Part shown: piece after piece, positions 1 through 12,941 of the stretch
Numbering within the stretch: the stretch's first letter is position 1
Layout: each line of letters starts with the position of its first letter
NCBI RefSeq assembly: GCF_000220395.1
Contig: NW_004085889.1
Span: 1-60,818 of the forward strand
Length of the DNA: 60,818 nucleotides
Direction of reading: 5' to 3'
Source of the DNA: Ichthyophthirius multifiliis
Lineage: Eukaryota > Ciliophora > Oligohymenophorea > Hymenostomatida
Notes under the pieces: model-generated
Told to the model about the DNA's origin: nothing
The model's database searches: none
What the model saw: only the letters and a program-made list of their open reading frames with translations
Translations under genes and position numbers: made by a program

Positions 1-23
1 AAAAAGTAATAGTAATATAAATG

Positions 24-61
<38 letters not shown>

Positions 62-1542
62 CTATATATATAATATTATTATAAAAATTATAATTACATT
101 AATATAAATTAAATATTATATTTATTATTTTATATTTTTTTTATTTTTATTTTATTTTTTTATTAAAGTTTATATCATTTAAATACTAAAGTTTTTTAAA
201 TTTATTGTTAATTTTAACAATTTAAATTTTAATTCTTTTTTTTCAACACTTTATTAGTTTTTTTTAATTAATAGTCTTTTTATTTATTTATTTTAGTCAT
301 AATATTATTATTTTGTTATTATTTTTTTAATATTTCACAATAATCCTATTTATTTTTATGAATTTTTAAAAATATTATTTATTTTAATATTAAAAAAATT
401 AAATTTATCCCATAAAAAATACGTTCTACTAAAATACTAAAACTTAAATTTTTATGCTAATTTTTTTGTAAAAGACCGTTATAGTGAATTCCTATATATT
501 CATATATATTGCTTATAAGAAATATTACTAAAGTATTTTTTTTGGATAATATAAATGTTAAATTTTTGGATTTTTAATTTATAATTTATGTAAATTATTT
601 TCATGACATTCTTAAGATTTTATTAAGTTAATAAATTTCAGTAAAAAAACATATTGTTTCGATAAGTATATATATTTTTTTTTATTTAAAAGTAGATTTT
701 TGTAATCTTTTTTTATATATATATAAAATAAATACACATTTTTTTTTTTTAATTATTCATACATATCATATATATATATTAAATTAAATTTTTTTTTATT
801 ATAATTCATATTTAAAAAATTGTATAATACATTTAAAAAAAATTATTTTATGAATAAATAACTAAAGTAAAATATGAAGAAAAAAATAAAAAATTTAATA
901 ATTAATAATTATTCATTAGATTTTAAAATAAAAGATGATTATTATTAAAATATTATATACTTTCTATAAATTTATTGATATATTAAAAAAGAATAATTAA
1001 TAAAGTATTAATATTTAAAAATATTGTAATATAAATCAAAAATTATTGTAAGGTTTATCGTATCAATTTAATATTAATATATGATAATTTATTTTATATA
1101 ATAATAAAAAAATTAAAGGTTATTCGTAAAATATGTAAATATACAAAATTAAAAATAATAATAAAAAATAAAATAAAATGTTGAAAATAAGTAATAGAAA
1201 AAAGTAAAAAATTTAAAAATATATATATAAAAAAAATAATGAATTTATGTAAAAATAAATTAATATATTAATATATTTTATTTATTTAATTTATATATAT
1301 TTAATTTCATTCAAATATATTTTTTTTAATATAATTTAAATTATATATATTTAATTAATTTAAATACATTATATTCATTAAATAATAATTGATATAAATA
1401 TATATATATATATTTTTTCTATATTAATTCTTTTTATTTTATTTTTTTATTTCTTAATTATATTAATATTTTTATAATTACAAAAATCTATTATATTATA
1501 TAAAAATTTATTATTTAATTTTATATATTAATTTTTGCTAAT
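1..1542. other. AT-rich spacer
   Basis: No coding signal was seen on either strand. The stretch is mostly A and T with short homopolymers, and holds an AAT triplet microsatellite near its left end. Confidence 0.6.
24..61. repeat. (AAT)n microsatellite
   Basis: About twelve uninterrupted ATA/AAT triplets lie in non-coding DNA. A similar tract lies near the right end of the window. Confidence 0.9.
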
Positions 1543-2054
1543 ATGTATAATTAATCTTTAGAACAAATTTTTATTTCTTACATTTTCCGTTTGATACTTA
1601 AGAATGGAGGTACTCGTATGCAAATGGTTATTGGAGATATAACTAAGGAAATCTAAAAATTGCCAACAACTAGTGAAATCAATATGTATAGAAAGTAATA
1701 TGGTAATTTAGAATAGTGCTTAAAACAAATAAAATATCCTTTTTTTATTATTGATAGTATGGTAATAAAATTTAAGCCTGAAGATTAAATATACTAAGTA
1801 TTTTTAAATTAATTTAATAATTTTAATTATAAATATTATAAAAAAAGTTATTTAATTCTAAACATATAAATCAAAATGAATTTGAATATTATTAATAAGT
1901 GTATTAAGAAAATTAATAAAAGTTAATTCATATTATGAAAATAAATAATGAAAACGAATGTATAAATTGTGGTTAAAGTTATAAAATAGCTATAAATAAT
2001 ATTGGTAATTGTGAAGCTACAGGAGATAAGCATTAACCAAAGCATAATTTTTGA
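1543..2054 (+). CDS. unrecognised 153-aa protein, one intron
   Basis: Two exons joined by a 50-bp intron (1798-1847, GTATTT...AAAG, phase 0) give 153 residues ending in TGA. The start is the first in-frame ATG after an AT-rich leader. The first 85 residues are mixed hydrophobic and charged; exon 2 is charged and Gln-rich and ends with a Cys-x-x-Cys pair (CINCG) and a Cys/His-bearing tail (NCEATGDKHQPKH), which could bind one metal ion. No family was recognised. Composition, clean splicing and far fewer TGA codons than the flanks support a real gene; function is unknown. Confidence 0.6.
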
Positions 2055-3168
2055 AAAAAATAAAAATATATAAATTTATTATTTATTTATGAATATAATT
2101 ATATTTAATTTATATATTGTATTTAATTAGTAATAATTTTTTTAATTATATTTTTATTATGAATTATTATTGATGATTCCAAATTATTTCTTCTTTAAAT
2201 CATTTTATTATTTAAGGAGAATAATTTGATTATTGTTTTTCTCTTTTAATTAAATTTGAATACATAATAAATATTATTCTTAAATAAATTAATTTTATTG
2301 ATTTTCTATATAGATACAAATATCGAAAATCAATTAATTTTTTTTAAATTTAATAGTTTAAATAAAATATTTACTGAAAAATTATTACTCTATTTTAATT
2401 ATAAAATATATAAATAAATTATGTCTTAATGAGGAAAATAATAGTTTCAATATTAAAATAAATTAAACATAATTATAGTACAAACAGAAATATATATGAT
2501 AAAATAATTATATTTGAAATTAATTTAATTTATAATAAAAAATTAATAAAAAAAAAATTATTTTATATATATATTCTTATAAATTAAAAATAATTTAATT
2601 TTTATTCACAATTATATCAAAAAAAAAATACTGTAAAATTTTAAAATTAAAAAATAATTTGTTAATAGTTTTTATTTATTAATTATATAAAAAAAAGGTT
2701 ACAGCAATAATGAAAAAAACAATATGAGCAAATAATATATAAATAACATATTTTTATTAATAAAAATATAGAATATATTTTTTTATAAAAATAAAACAAC
2801 AAAATTTAATAAAAATATTTAAAATTAAAAAATTTAAAAATATAATAAATATAATTTTGTAATAATTTTATTAATTAAAACAAAATAAGAATAAAAAGTA
2901 CAAAATTCTTGTTTTAATTTAAGTTAATATTTTTAATATAATAAAAATTATTATCTATATTATATTTATTTTGTCTATAAAATATATAAAAAAAAAAAAT
3001 ATTAATTAATAAAGTTATAAACATAATAATTTTTGTCAATTAAAAGAAAATATTATTAAAATAAATAATTATAAATATTCTGTATATAAACATTAAACAA
3101 AAACTTTAAAAAAAAAATAAAAAAATTAAAATAAAAAAATTGTAATAAAATTAAAATTAAAAATTGAA
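2055..3168. other. AT-rich spacer
   Basis: Nothing recognisable: A/T homopolymers and short ORFs only, no conserved peptide in either strand. Confidence 0.55.
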
Positions 3169-5638
3169 ATGATGGAAATCGAAAGTGAAATCAGGCACAA
3201 AAATATACAATTTGAAGATTAAATATAACGATTTGTTTTTAAAATATAGTAACATCAATATTTAACTAACAGTTTAGAATAAATATAAAAGAATGCTTTT
3301 AATATTATTTGTGCATTTTTAAACCCTATAGAGATATGTTAATTAATGTTAACGAATTCACAATTATATAAAAAAATATAATAATTTAATAAACCGTAAT
3401 TTTCACAATTTGCTTTAAAATTATTTGTAAATACATAATTAGATACATTAGTAGAATATGGGGATGAAGATGAATTCAAAAATTTAAGAGAAAAACGATT
3501 ATTTCTAGCTTCATAAAATATGGAAAATTCTTTATTTTATTTATAAAAATATTCTAAATTACAAAAAGACTTGTTTTTATTAAAAAATATTCCAAATTAA
3601 ATATTTAATTGTTTATTTGATCCACAAATCCCAAATATGACAATTAGAAGAGCAAATATAGGAACTTATTCAAATACTTGGTTTTAAAATATGTTATTAG
3701 ATATTTAAATGAATAATAGTATTAAAGGAAACAAAAAAATAAAACATAATAAAAAATTAATTAAAATATTAACTTTGAAATTCTAGAGTAAATAAGAAAT
3801 TATTAATAAATAATTTTTGAAAATATAGAGATGATTAAATAAAATGATGTAGTTATGTGTATTTTAACATTGAATGATATCATTGTTAATTAATGTGATT
3901 TTATTTATTAATTACTTTATAATATCAATGATTTTGATTTATTGATTTCTGAGTATAATAATAGATGGAATGCCTTTTCGGCTTCCATATATTAAATATA
4001 AAATATAACTTAAAATATTTATGATTAATTTAATGTTATTTACGAAGAAGAAAAGAAGAAACAAAATAGCTTTTTTTGCTCATCTACAAATCATAATTAA
4101 CCTTAGTATTCTTTTTTAAGGATGGCTGTCTCTAATTGGAATAGAATTATTTTATAAAATCTTTGGAATAAGCTATTTAAGTCTTTTTCTTAACTTCTTT
4201 TATTTAGAAGAATAGAAAATCTACTTTATATGTTAAAAGTAAACGAAGATATTGATCCAAAATTAATTTATATGAATTATACTCCAAAGCGAATAAACTA
4301 AGATATCAATTTTAGTATTAATAAATACATATAAGCATTTACAAGCTAAATTTAAATTTAGAATTTTAATAGTTTCTTTATTAAAAACGGATATTATATA
4401 GATTCTTTATTAACAAATTTTAGTGAATGCATTTTAGATTTATCTGTTAATGAAAAGAATGCCAAATGGATTGGGCATTCGGATAATTTAATTGGATTTT
4501 ATTATAAATAATTAGATAATTTATATCTAAATGAATCAAAATAATTCTATTCATAGTTTAATTAACTAATATTTTCAGTCAAACTGAATTTGAAGTATTT
4601 TTATTATATATATATATATGTTTCATTTATATATATTTTTTAAAAAAAATATTTATATAGTTATTTCTTAAATTATTTAATTTCTGATCTTTAATTTTCA
4701 AAAAAAATTATTAAGGAATAGACTTTATAGAAAATAGTGGATTTAAGTATGAACTTAGTAAAGGAAAATTTAAAGAATTATATTTTGTAGGAGAACGAAA
4801 AATAAATAAATGATTTTATAATAAATTATAAAAGAAAAATAGTTTCATTGCGAGAATAAGAAAAAGAATTGAAACATTTTTTAATTTCTTAAGGGATAAA
4901 TGAGAGTCAAATAGATATAATTATAGAAAAGTATGATAATGAGATAAAAGGGGCTATAATAGAGTACAAAAAAGTTCAGGAGTAAATTTCTAATGAAAAT
5001 ATTAGCAAAAATGAATACTTAGAAAACAATAATTTTGAAGATACAAGGATATGCAGGCATATTTTTGATAGTTATGATTTAACTAAAGAAAATATTTAGC
5101 TTTCGCGTAGCCCGTAAATTTAAAATTTATAATAAGTTTTAAAAATATTAAATTTTATTTAATTTTTTTTTTTAAAAAAAAGGCTTCAAATTTAATGTAA
5201 ACCGCAACTATAAGAAGAATAATTAGAATTTAATTTAGGAAGTAATAGTTTAGGTGGATCTAGCAATGATAATTTTGCTTTAGAAAAACCTAATTCAGAT
5301 AATGGTTTTTGTAGTACGAATGATTCTTATTCAGACTACGATTAACACTAATTTTCTAATAATTTTAGTGATCATTAAGAAGTAAAGTGTTGTTGTAAGG
5401 GATATGAAGCGCTTAATAAAAGTCGAAGGCATTAAAATTTTAATAACATTTTTGAAGATTTTGAAAGAATGTTAGGAAAAAATCAGGAAGCCTAAATGAT
5501 TGTGGTATGTTGGTTTTTATATTATTTGTTTTAATTTGGATTTAATATTTATGTTTTTTAAAATTAAAATAGGAAAGTGATTAGGAAGATCATTTTATGT
5601 ACGATTTTACTAATGATATTAATTAAAAATGCTCTTGA
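3169..5638 (+). CDS. unrecognised 732-aa acidic-tailed protein, four introns
   Basis: Five exons with introns at 3719-3786, 4595-4660, 5114-5182 and 5505-5572 (66-69 bp each) give an open frame of 732 residues; phases agree at every junction. The N-terminal two thirds look helical and repeat-like (for example FALKLFVNTQLDTLVEYGDE and KLQKDLFLLKNIPNQIFNCLF), like an armadillo/HEAT-type solenoid. A charged coiled-coil-like stretch follows, then a Ser/Asp-rich low-complexity tail with a CCC triplet (EVKCCCKGYEALNK). A distant relation to the SAPS-type phosphatase regulatory subunits was considered from the helical repeats plus acidic tail, but no diagnostic motif was found. Function is unassigned. 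The gene is well separated from its neighbours. Confidence 0.65.
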
Positions 5639-6083
5639 GGAGCATTGATTATAAGGCAATTGATTTTAGTATAATTATAAATAATTATAAAATTTCCTAA
5701 ATTATTATGATTTTGAATTAATACAAATAAGTGTATTTTTTTAATATTGATTGATTTTAATAATAGAATTTTATTTAAAAAAAATAGAAAAAGGAGTAAT
5801 AATAAGGAAAATATTTGATTATTTATCTAAAATCAATTGTTATGAAAAAAATAAAAACTATATATAAAAGTTTTTTTTTTTTTTCAAAAAAAAAAGAAAG
5901 AATATATATATTAATATATAATATAAAAAATTTTATAATTATAAAATTTTATTAAATTGAATATATTTAATTTATTTTTATATTAACAAATTTTATTAAA
6001 AAATGATTTTTTAAATTTTATATTTTTTATTGTTAAAAAAAAAAAATATATTAAAAAATTCAGAATATAAAAATTTAAATATT
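5639..6083. other. AT-rich spacer
   Basis: No gene or RNA signal was seen; runs of A or T dominate. Confidence 0.55.
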
Positions 6084-7503
6084 ATGAAATGTTATAAAGA
6101 TTCACCTATTTTTTTTAAAAAAGAAAAATAAAATAAACATACATTACCCGAACTTAATTAATGTTTTACTTAAAAATATGATATTATAAATTAATAAATT
6201 AATAATGATTAAAAGAAAATGTAAATGCAAATAAAGATTTTTATATTTTAAATTTATATATATATATTTTATTTTTAATGAGAAAAAAAAATATAATTAA
6301 TTTAATCCTTTTTAATGTGAAAGAGATTCTTTTAGAAAATCGATTTAATATAATATTCATAATAATTAATCTAAAAATGAAGAAAAGTTCAATTAATAAT
6401 TTTCTTAGAATTTAAACTCAAATGTAAGAACCTTATGTAGTGAATTTAATTAACCAAATGTTTAAAATAACTTAGACGTTAAAAATCCAAAAAATAAAAA
6501 AAACTTATCATTATATGAATAAATAAAATGATTTACAAGCAATAGACTAATTAAATATGCAATTATACTAACAAATGCCAAAAGTTAAAAAAATATAACA
6601 ATAATAAAGTTTAATCAATATTATTTATTATATAAAAATTCAGAATGGCAAGAAGATAAATAATATAGCTTTGTTACAACTAAATTAGTATTTAGTTGAA
6701 AATAGACTGAAAAATAAAAGCAAATAACTTATTGATATATTAAAAGTATTTAATAATAAAAACTATTTTATAAAAGAAAAAATAAATAGGAAGATATTTA
6801 GAAAAAAACTATTAATAAACATCAAAAATTTCACAGTTTAGTATAATATAATGAATTTTAATAGTTTTTTGATAAATAAGATTAAAATTAAATTTAAAAT
6901 TTAAGATTATAATATGAAAGTTAGACTTAAAAAAAATACTAATTGTAAATAAAAAAAATATATATATTGTTTTTTATTTAAATACATGTATATTTAACCT
7001 TTAATTTTAAATAAAGAAAAATAAATCATGCCAACCATAAATAGGTCAATATAACGTTTAAAAAGCGGATTAATTAATATATCCGAAAATTTAGAATACT
7101 ATAATAAAAAAAAAAGTTAATCTAATTATTAAAATATATAAAAATAAACATTTAAATATTGTAAATGTCTAAAGCGCTGTTAAAGCAATCAAAATATTTA
7201 AAATATAAAATAAAATGAAGAAAAAGAACAATTTTAACCATGTATTATTTCATTTTAAAATATTTATTTTTTAAAACATATATAACCTTAGAAAAGATTT
7301 TGAAATATTATGTTAAGCAATAAGATAATGAAAAAGTTCTGAAATAGATTAATAAATAATTTGATAAATATAAAGAACTATTTTAAGAAAAAATGAGTTA
7401 TGCATATTAAAAAATAAATTTACTTAAAAATAAAATATAGCATTGGGATCATGAAATTCAATTTTAAGACTAGATATCTAAATTTGAACATTTAGATAAT
7501 TGA
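6084..7503 (+). CDS. unrecognised Asn/Gln/Lys-rich coiled-coil protein; exon joins partly unresolved
   Basis: Coding signal begins at ATG 6084 and ends at TGA 7501-7503. Segments such as LLQLNQYLVENRLKNKSK and the C-terminal KQQDNEKVLKQINKQFDKYK read as charged coiled coil. A Cys-rich patch (YCKCLKRC) lies near 7155-7175. Introns near 6960-7015 and 7238-7292 fit GT...AG rules and keep frame. The joins near 6221-6282 and 6460-6560 do not close on one frame with the obvious splice sites, so either a splice site was missed or a homopolymer length is wrong. No family was recognised. Confidence 0.5.
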
Positions 7504-8260
7504 ATAAAAAATAATAATAAAATTAAAATTTAAATAAATAAATAAAAACAAAAATAAAATTATTGATTTATAATTAATAAAATATTTATATATAAATAAT
7601 TAAAAAAAAAATAAGATATAAAATATACTGTTTTATCCATATTATGAAAATTTAAAAAAAATTAATAATTATATAAATCATAAGTTTAAATATGAAATTA
7701 GTATAATTTTAATGAAATATAAGAAAAGAATATGTATATTGATTTCAAAATATATTTTATGATGTTTTGTAAATTTTTTTAAAATAAATTTAAAATTGTA
7801 ATAAAAGATGAAAAAAAAAAAAATATAAACAAGTAATGTATTATTTTAATAAATAAATAAATTTTTTTTATATATGAATAGAGTTAATATATTATATATA
7901 AAATATATTAAACAAATTAATATTAAATGATTGATTTATTAAAAAATAGTCTAATTTTTTATTATTTAAAATAATATATATATATATATATATATTTTCA
8001 TATATATATATATTTATGTATCTATTATATTAATATGTCTATATGTTAGTTTCTATAATATGTTTTACAATTAATTTATTGTTTTTTATTTATCAAATAA
8101 TTTTTTTTATAATATATATTTATATATATATTTTTTATTTAATAAAATTTATTTATTTAAATATTTAATTTTACTATTTATATTTATTCATATTAAATTT
8201 AATAAGTTTATTTTATTAATAATTTTTATATATATTTTATTTTTTGTTCACACATATTTT
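7504..8260. other. AT-rich spacer between convergent genes
   Basis: This lies between the 3' ends of a plus-strand and a minus-strand gene. It contains a TA dinucleotide tract near 7974-7996 and nothing else that can be supported. Confidence 0.55.
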
Positions 8261-9253
8261 TCAATTACTAAAGCTAAAATCATATGAATTCAATTGCTCA
8301 TTAGATGGTAATATAGTAGGTGTTGATATTATACTTTTTATATTTTTCAATGATGTAATCGGATTTATTACATTAATATTCTTTATTCTAATACTATTTT
8401 GGCTATTTACTTATCTCTAAAAGAATACTTTTTAAGCTTAACTTTCAATTTTTTATAAATTTTAATTTATTTTAGGCAATACTTTATTTTATGAATTTGC
8501 TTTTAATACTAATTGAAATGAGTTTTTAGAAATATTTATATCTAATGCATTTTTCAAATTTTTTAAGCTTAGTTTATTTGTTTTGATTAATTAGTTGTTT
8601 TCTTTCATTTCAGTTAAACTTTTTTACTTTTCAACATATTTGATTTACTAATTATTATTATTATTAATTGTTTAGTTTTATTAAAATTTAAAATTAAAAA
8701 AATTATTAAGTTCTTTTTTTTAAAAATTATTATATTATTAATACTCCGTAGGATAATTTAAATATATTTAATTATTGTTTTCTTATAAAAACTCATTAAT
8801 TTCATATTATTGAGAATTATTATTTGATCGAGAATTATTTGTAGTTATATTTGTTTAGTTTTATTTTTCTTAGTTTTGTTAAGTTAATTATTCTTCTTAC
8901 GATTATTAATCATTTATTATAGGGAAAAAATCTATTGGAAACTTATTTTTTGATTATACTTTAATAAGTCTTTTTCCCCTATAATATATATATATTTTTA
9001 ATAAATCATTAATTTATTTTTAATATTTTTTTTTTTAAAAAAAATAAAGTATAATAGATTTACTATTAAGCTGTATTAACTTATTCATTTCTGATTTTTT
9101 AAAATTTGTTTTTTTCTATATTTATATTTGTTAAGTTTTTTTTTTTTATGATATAAATTATATTGGCTTAGTTTCTTGATAGAAAATTTTAGAATTATTT
9201 TAGTTAAATGAATTATATTCAAATTTATTTTAATTTATGTCACTAGTAATCAT
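8261..9253 (-). CDS. unrecognised Gln/Asn-rich protein
   Basis: The minus-strand frame is open from ATG (9251-9253) to TGA (8261-8263). The first exon is followed by an intron whose acceptor lies near 8991; the donor is either of two GT sites and was not settled. The middle is strongly Asn/Gln-rich (for example SRSNNNSQQYEINEFLQEN). The C-terminal half is more ordered (LKNLKNALDINISKNSFQLV), and the protein ends in a Ser/Pro/Thr-rich tail. No domain was recognised. It sits 253 bp downstream of the PAP2-like gene on the same strand. It could be a low-complexity scaffold protein; function is unknown. Confidence 0.55.
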
Positions 9254-9506
9254 GTGTTTATAATAGTTTTTTTTTTTTATTTAATTTTTTTTTTTTTAAT
9301 TTAAATAAACTAAAAAAAAATAGATTAATTTATTTTTTAATAAAATGATATTAATTATAAAGAATTTTATTTTAATTTCATTACATTTTTTTTTCTTTTT
9401 TCTGCAAATAAATAAAAATATAATTTTATGAAAATATCATTTGTATAAAAAAAAAAAAGTTTAAATAAAAATTTATTACTTTTTATTTAAAAATATGAAT
9501 AACAAT

Positions 9507-10880
9507 TCAATTTTATATTAATTCTGATTATATTGGAATTTAATTTAATGATTTTTATGACATCGGTTTTTCAATTTAATTTGTAAATTAATCATGTTCA
9601 TTTTCAAAATCATTAGTTAATTTCATTTTTTTAAACAATATTGGTAACCCCCCAAAAACCATTAAATAAAGTATCATGTAATGTATACAATCAACTAAAT
9701 AAAAACTAAGCCCTACTAAACTAACAGTTTAATGATATGCAATATCTTCAATAAAATTGTTAAAAATCCATGAAGGAATTAAAAAGCACCAACCAATGAA
9801 AACTCTAAAAAACCTTTTTTTGATACTTCCAGCAAACCACATATAATTTTTCATAGTTTCCTAATAAGTATAAGCTACTCCAAAAACAGCCCCAATAAGC
9901 CCATATAGGCAAGAGGTTTATGCAAAAGTGGGCCAAATACCAATAATTTGATAAAAAGGAATATTCCAATTCAAGTTATTTCCATTTTTTTGGGAACATT
10001 TTGTATAATTACGAACCCAAATCACTTAAGGTATATCACTAATTACATTAACGAAAATTATTGTGATAAGTTATGAGATTGTAATGCTTAAAAACCAATA
10101 AACTACATATTTTTTTACTAAACGGATTTAAATGCTTGAATTGTGAATTATATTATCAATATAATTGTCTAGAAATTTCAAACTGAAATAAAAGATTTAA
10201 AAATATAATAAACTTAATAAAAAGTTGCTTATATAATCTTAACCTGATATGTATTTCGAAAAAGATACACAAAATGTAAAAAAAACCAATATTATTTATA
10301 AAATCCTATATTTAGTTAATTTACTTTAAAACTCGTCAGAATCACGATTAAGTATTCTCTTTTTGAAACAGAATACAGTATAAAATACTAATAAAAATAA
10401 CAAAAATATACTTTTGGATGGATGGTTGAAAGTATTTAGGCATATAGGACTTGCTACTGCATTTATTTAAGGATTATCACTTAAAGAAATCCAAAAGGGA
10501 CGAACTCCTCCATATATTATTGCTATTATTGATATTAAGTAATCTGAAACTAAGGTCATGTAGGCAACTTTTATTGCTATGATTGAATCTATAGAATAGT
10601 AAAATAATTAAATATATGCTGTAAATAATATAAAATTATATTTTTGGTAATCTAATTTTAATAAAAATTGAAATATTTTATTGGTTTAATATGTATTTAT
10701 TTATTCGCCTGTTTTAGGATTTGTTTCTAGTTTTATTAAATTTAATTTTATTTAAAGTTAATTTAACCATGATGTTTCGTAATCTATTATCATTTCGTAA
10801 AATATTCTTTCTATTATTATTAAGAAAAATATAAAGGATATCCCTACTAATACTTTTAGTAGTTTCTTTTTATATTTCAT
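9507..10880 (-). CDS. multi-pass membrane protein of the PAP2/glucose-6-phosphatase-like fold, apparently catalytically dead
   Basis: One intronless ORF of 457 residues runs from ATG 10880 to TGA 9507. It has an N-terminal membrane segment (about residues 7-23) and many further hydrophobic segments. The layout recalls the PAP2 lipid phosphatase superfamily: YGGVRPFW at about residues 123-130 matches the end of motif C1 (KxxxxxxRP), NHPSKS at about 152-157 sits where C2 (PSGH) belongs, and SKYISGQDYISN at about 230-241 aligns with C3 (SRxxxxxHxxxD). In this alignment the C1 Lys, the C2 His, and the C3 His and Asp are all absent (C3 His to Asp, Asp to Asn). Fold assignment is inferred from motif order and topology; loss of activity is a further inference. 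The C-terminal tail is hydrophilic and Gln/Asn-rich. Confidence 0.6.
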
Positions 10881-11726
10881 GATTTAGATTTAATTCTAGT
10901 CGAGATTTACTGATGTTTATTTATTATAATTTGATTATAAATTCATATTTTTTATTTGTGTAAGATTTTATAATTTTATATTTTAGTTTTTTAATTTTTC
11001 TATAATATAGACTATTTATAATAATTAAAGTTTATTTAAATATTTATTTTTTATTTTTAAAGATTTTTAATTAATGTTATTTATTTAAAAATGATAAAAT
11101 ATATAAACTAAAATGAAAAATTGATTTGCTTTCTAAAACATAATATAAATCAAAATAATTTAATCATTTTTTATTTATATATAATATAAATAATGAAAAT
11201 AAATTTAAAGCATTTATAGAATATTATATTAAAAGTGATAAATATCTTCTAAAAATTAATAATCTTCTTAAATAATAAATAATAATAAAATATATAGTTT
11301 TTAAATAAAAATATATAAAATTTAATATTAAATATAATATATAATGAGTAAATATTATTTAATCATAGTTAATTATAAATTAAATAAGTATATAATTTAA
11401 TTTATTTATATAATTTTATTGTTCTAAAATAAAGTATTATATGATATATGGTTTATAAAATAATATTTAAACAAGATTTATTTTATTTGATGTTTTGCAA
11501 ATCAAACATATAAAAAAATTATTTATCATAATAACTAAAAAATTAAATAGAATGTTAAATATTTTATAAGCATATTTTTTAATTAAATAAAAATTAATTT
11601 AAAATAATAAAAAAGGCTAAAAAAAATTAAGAGAAAAAAGGTAAAAAGAAACATAAAATAATAAATTAAAAAAAAAATACTAAAAAAAATAAATATATAA
11701 AGCAATAAAAATAAAATAAAATAAAA
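10881..11726. other. AT-rich spacer between divergent genes
   Basis: This presumably holds promoters of the minus-strand PAP2-like gene and of the ribosomal protein gene, but no specific element could be recognised in the A/T background. Confidence 0.5.
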
Positions 11727-12431
11727 ATGGTTACAAGACTTAAACATTCAAGAAAATTAAGAGGACACGTTTCACATGGTCACGGAAGAATTGGAAAGCG
11801 TAAAAATAAAATAATATATATATATTTAATAATATATATATATATATATATATATTTAAATATATATAAATATATATTTTTATATAAATATAATAATATT
11901 TAATTAAAATTCAATCTTATTAATAATAATTTTTAAATAAAAATATATAGACAGAAAGGGAGGTTGTAGAGGTGGTCGTGGTTTAGCTGGTGGTATGCAT
12001 CATCACAGAGTAAACATAGATACTTTTTTTTATTTTTATTAATATTAAAAAAATTAAGATTTTGATGTAAAAATGGCATCCTGGATATTTTGGTAAAAAA
12101 GGAATTAGAACTTTCCATTACAATAAAAATGCTCATCATTAACCTGTTGTTAACATTGATAAATTATGGTCTTTAGTTTCTGAAGAAACCAGAACAAAAT
12201 ACGCTTTAGTTAAAGATAAGGCAACATATATTAAAAAAATAATATTTAATTTTTAAATTATTTTATATTTTATAGGCACCTGTTATTGACGTAACAAAAG
12301 CTGGTTTTTTCAAAGTTTTAGGTAAGGGAAGACTTCCAGCCTAACCTGTTGTTGTTAAAGCTAAATTTTTCTCTAAAACAGCTGAAAGAAGAATTAAGGC
12401 TGTAGGTGGAGCTTGTGTTTTAATTGCTTGA
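11727..12431 (+). CDS. RPL27A: 60S ribosomal protein L27a (uL15)
   Basis: Four exons encode 149 residues, against 148 in human. The N-terminus RLKHSRKLRGHVSHGHGRIG, the HPGYFGKKGIRTFHYNK block, the LWSLVSEETR block and the end KAVGGACVLIA are hallmark uL15 segments. Introns are 11800-11950, 12010-12058 and 12221-12275. The first two are GT-AG. The third appears to start with GC (AAG|GCAACA...TATAG), because only that cut keeps KDK before APVIDV and the family's usual length; a canonical alternative starting with GTTAAAG eight... codons upstream would remove four residues. The protein is a structural part of the large subunit. The first intron is long for this window and full of TA repeats. 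Confidence 0.95.
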
Positions 12432-12941
12432 TTTCGAAAAACAATATATTTATTATATTTTAAAATAATTATTTTGATGTTTGTTTTATGAATATGTTTG
12501 TTTTTTATATTTATTTTTCTATTTAAACGCATATAAACGAAAATTTAATTTAAATTTATAAACTAATTAATTATATTATAAATATATATATATATATATT
12601 AGTATTTGAGATTTTATAAAAAAAAATTAATATATATTTTATAAATATTTTCTTTTTTATTTTTTTTTTATTTTTATTTTTTATTTATCTAGATGCAAAT
12701 AATTTATTCAAAAACTTTTTGTTTTGTTTTGTTTATTAATTATAAGAAGAAAAAATAAAATATTTTAAAAAAGAGCAATTATTATTATTTTATATAATAA
12801 ATATTTATAAATAAAGTTAAATTTATATTTTTTTATTTTATAAATTTAAAAATATATAAATTAATCATTATTAATATATTATTAATTTTTTTTTTTTTTA
12901 ATTTTGTATTTTTTTTATTTACGACTAATATAATAAACTTA
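12432..12941. other. AT-rich spacer
   Basis: T-rich and A-rich runs only; no tRNA, snoRNA or coding signal was recognised. Confidence 0.55.

Noticed and set aside
3169-5638. SAPS-type phosphatase regulatory subunit
   Set aside because: Helical repeats and an acidic tail agree, but no diagnostic SAPS motif was found.
9648-9660. C-rich run resembling a telomeric CCCCAA repeat or telomerase RNA template
   Set aside because: It lies inside the PAP2-like coding sequence (Gly-Gly codons on the minus strand) and is not repeated.
12432-12941. tRNA or snRNA genes in the spacers
   Set aside because: No cloverleaf arms, T-loop GTTCRA motif in the right context, or U-snRNA signature could be seen by eye in this or the other spacers.
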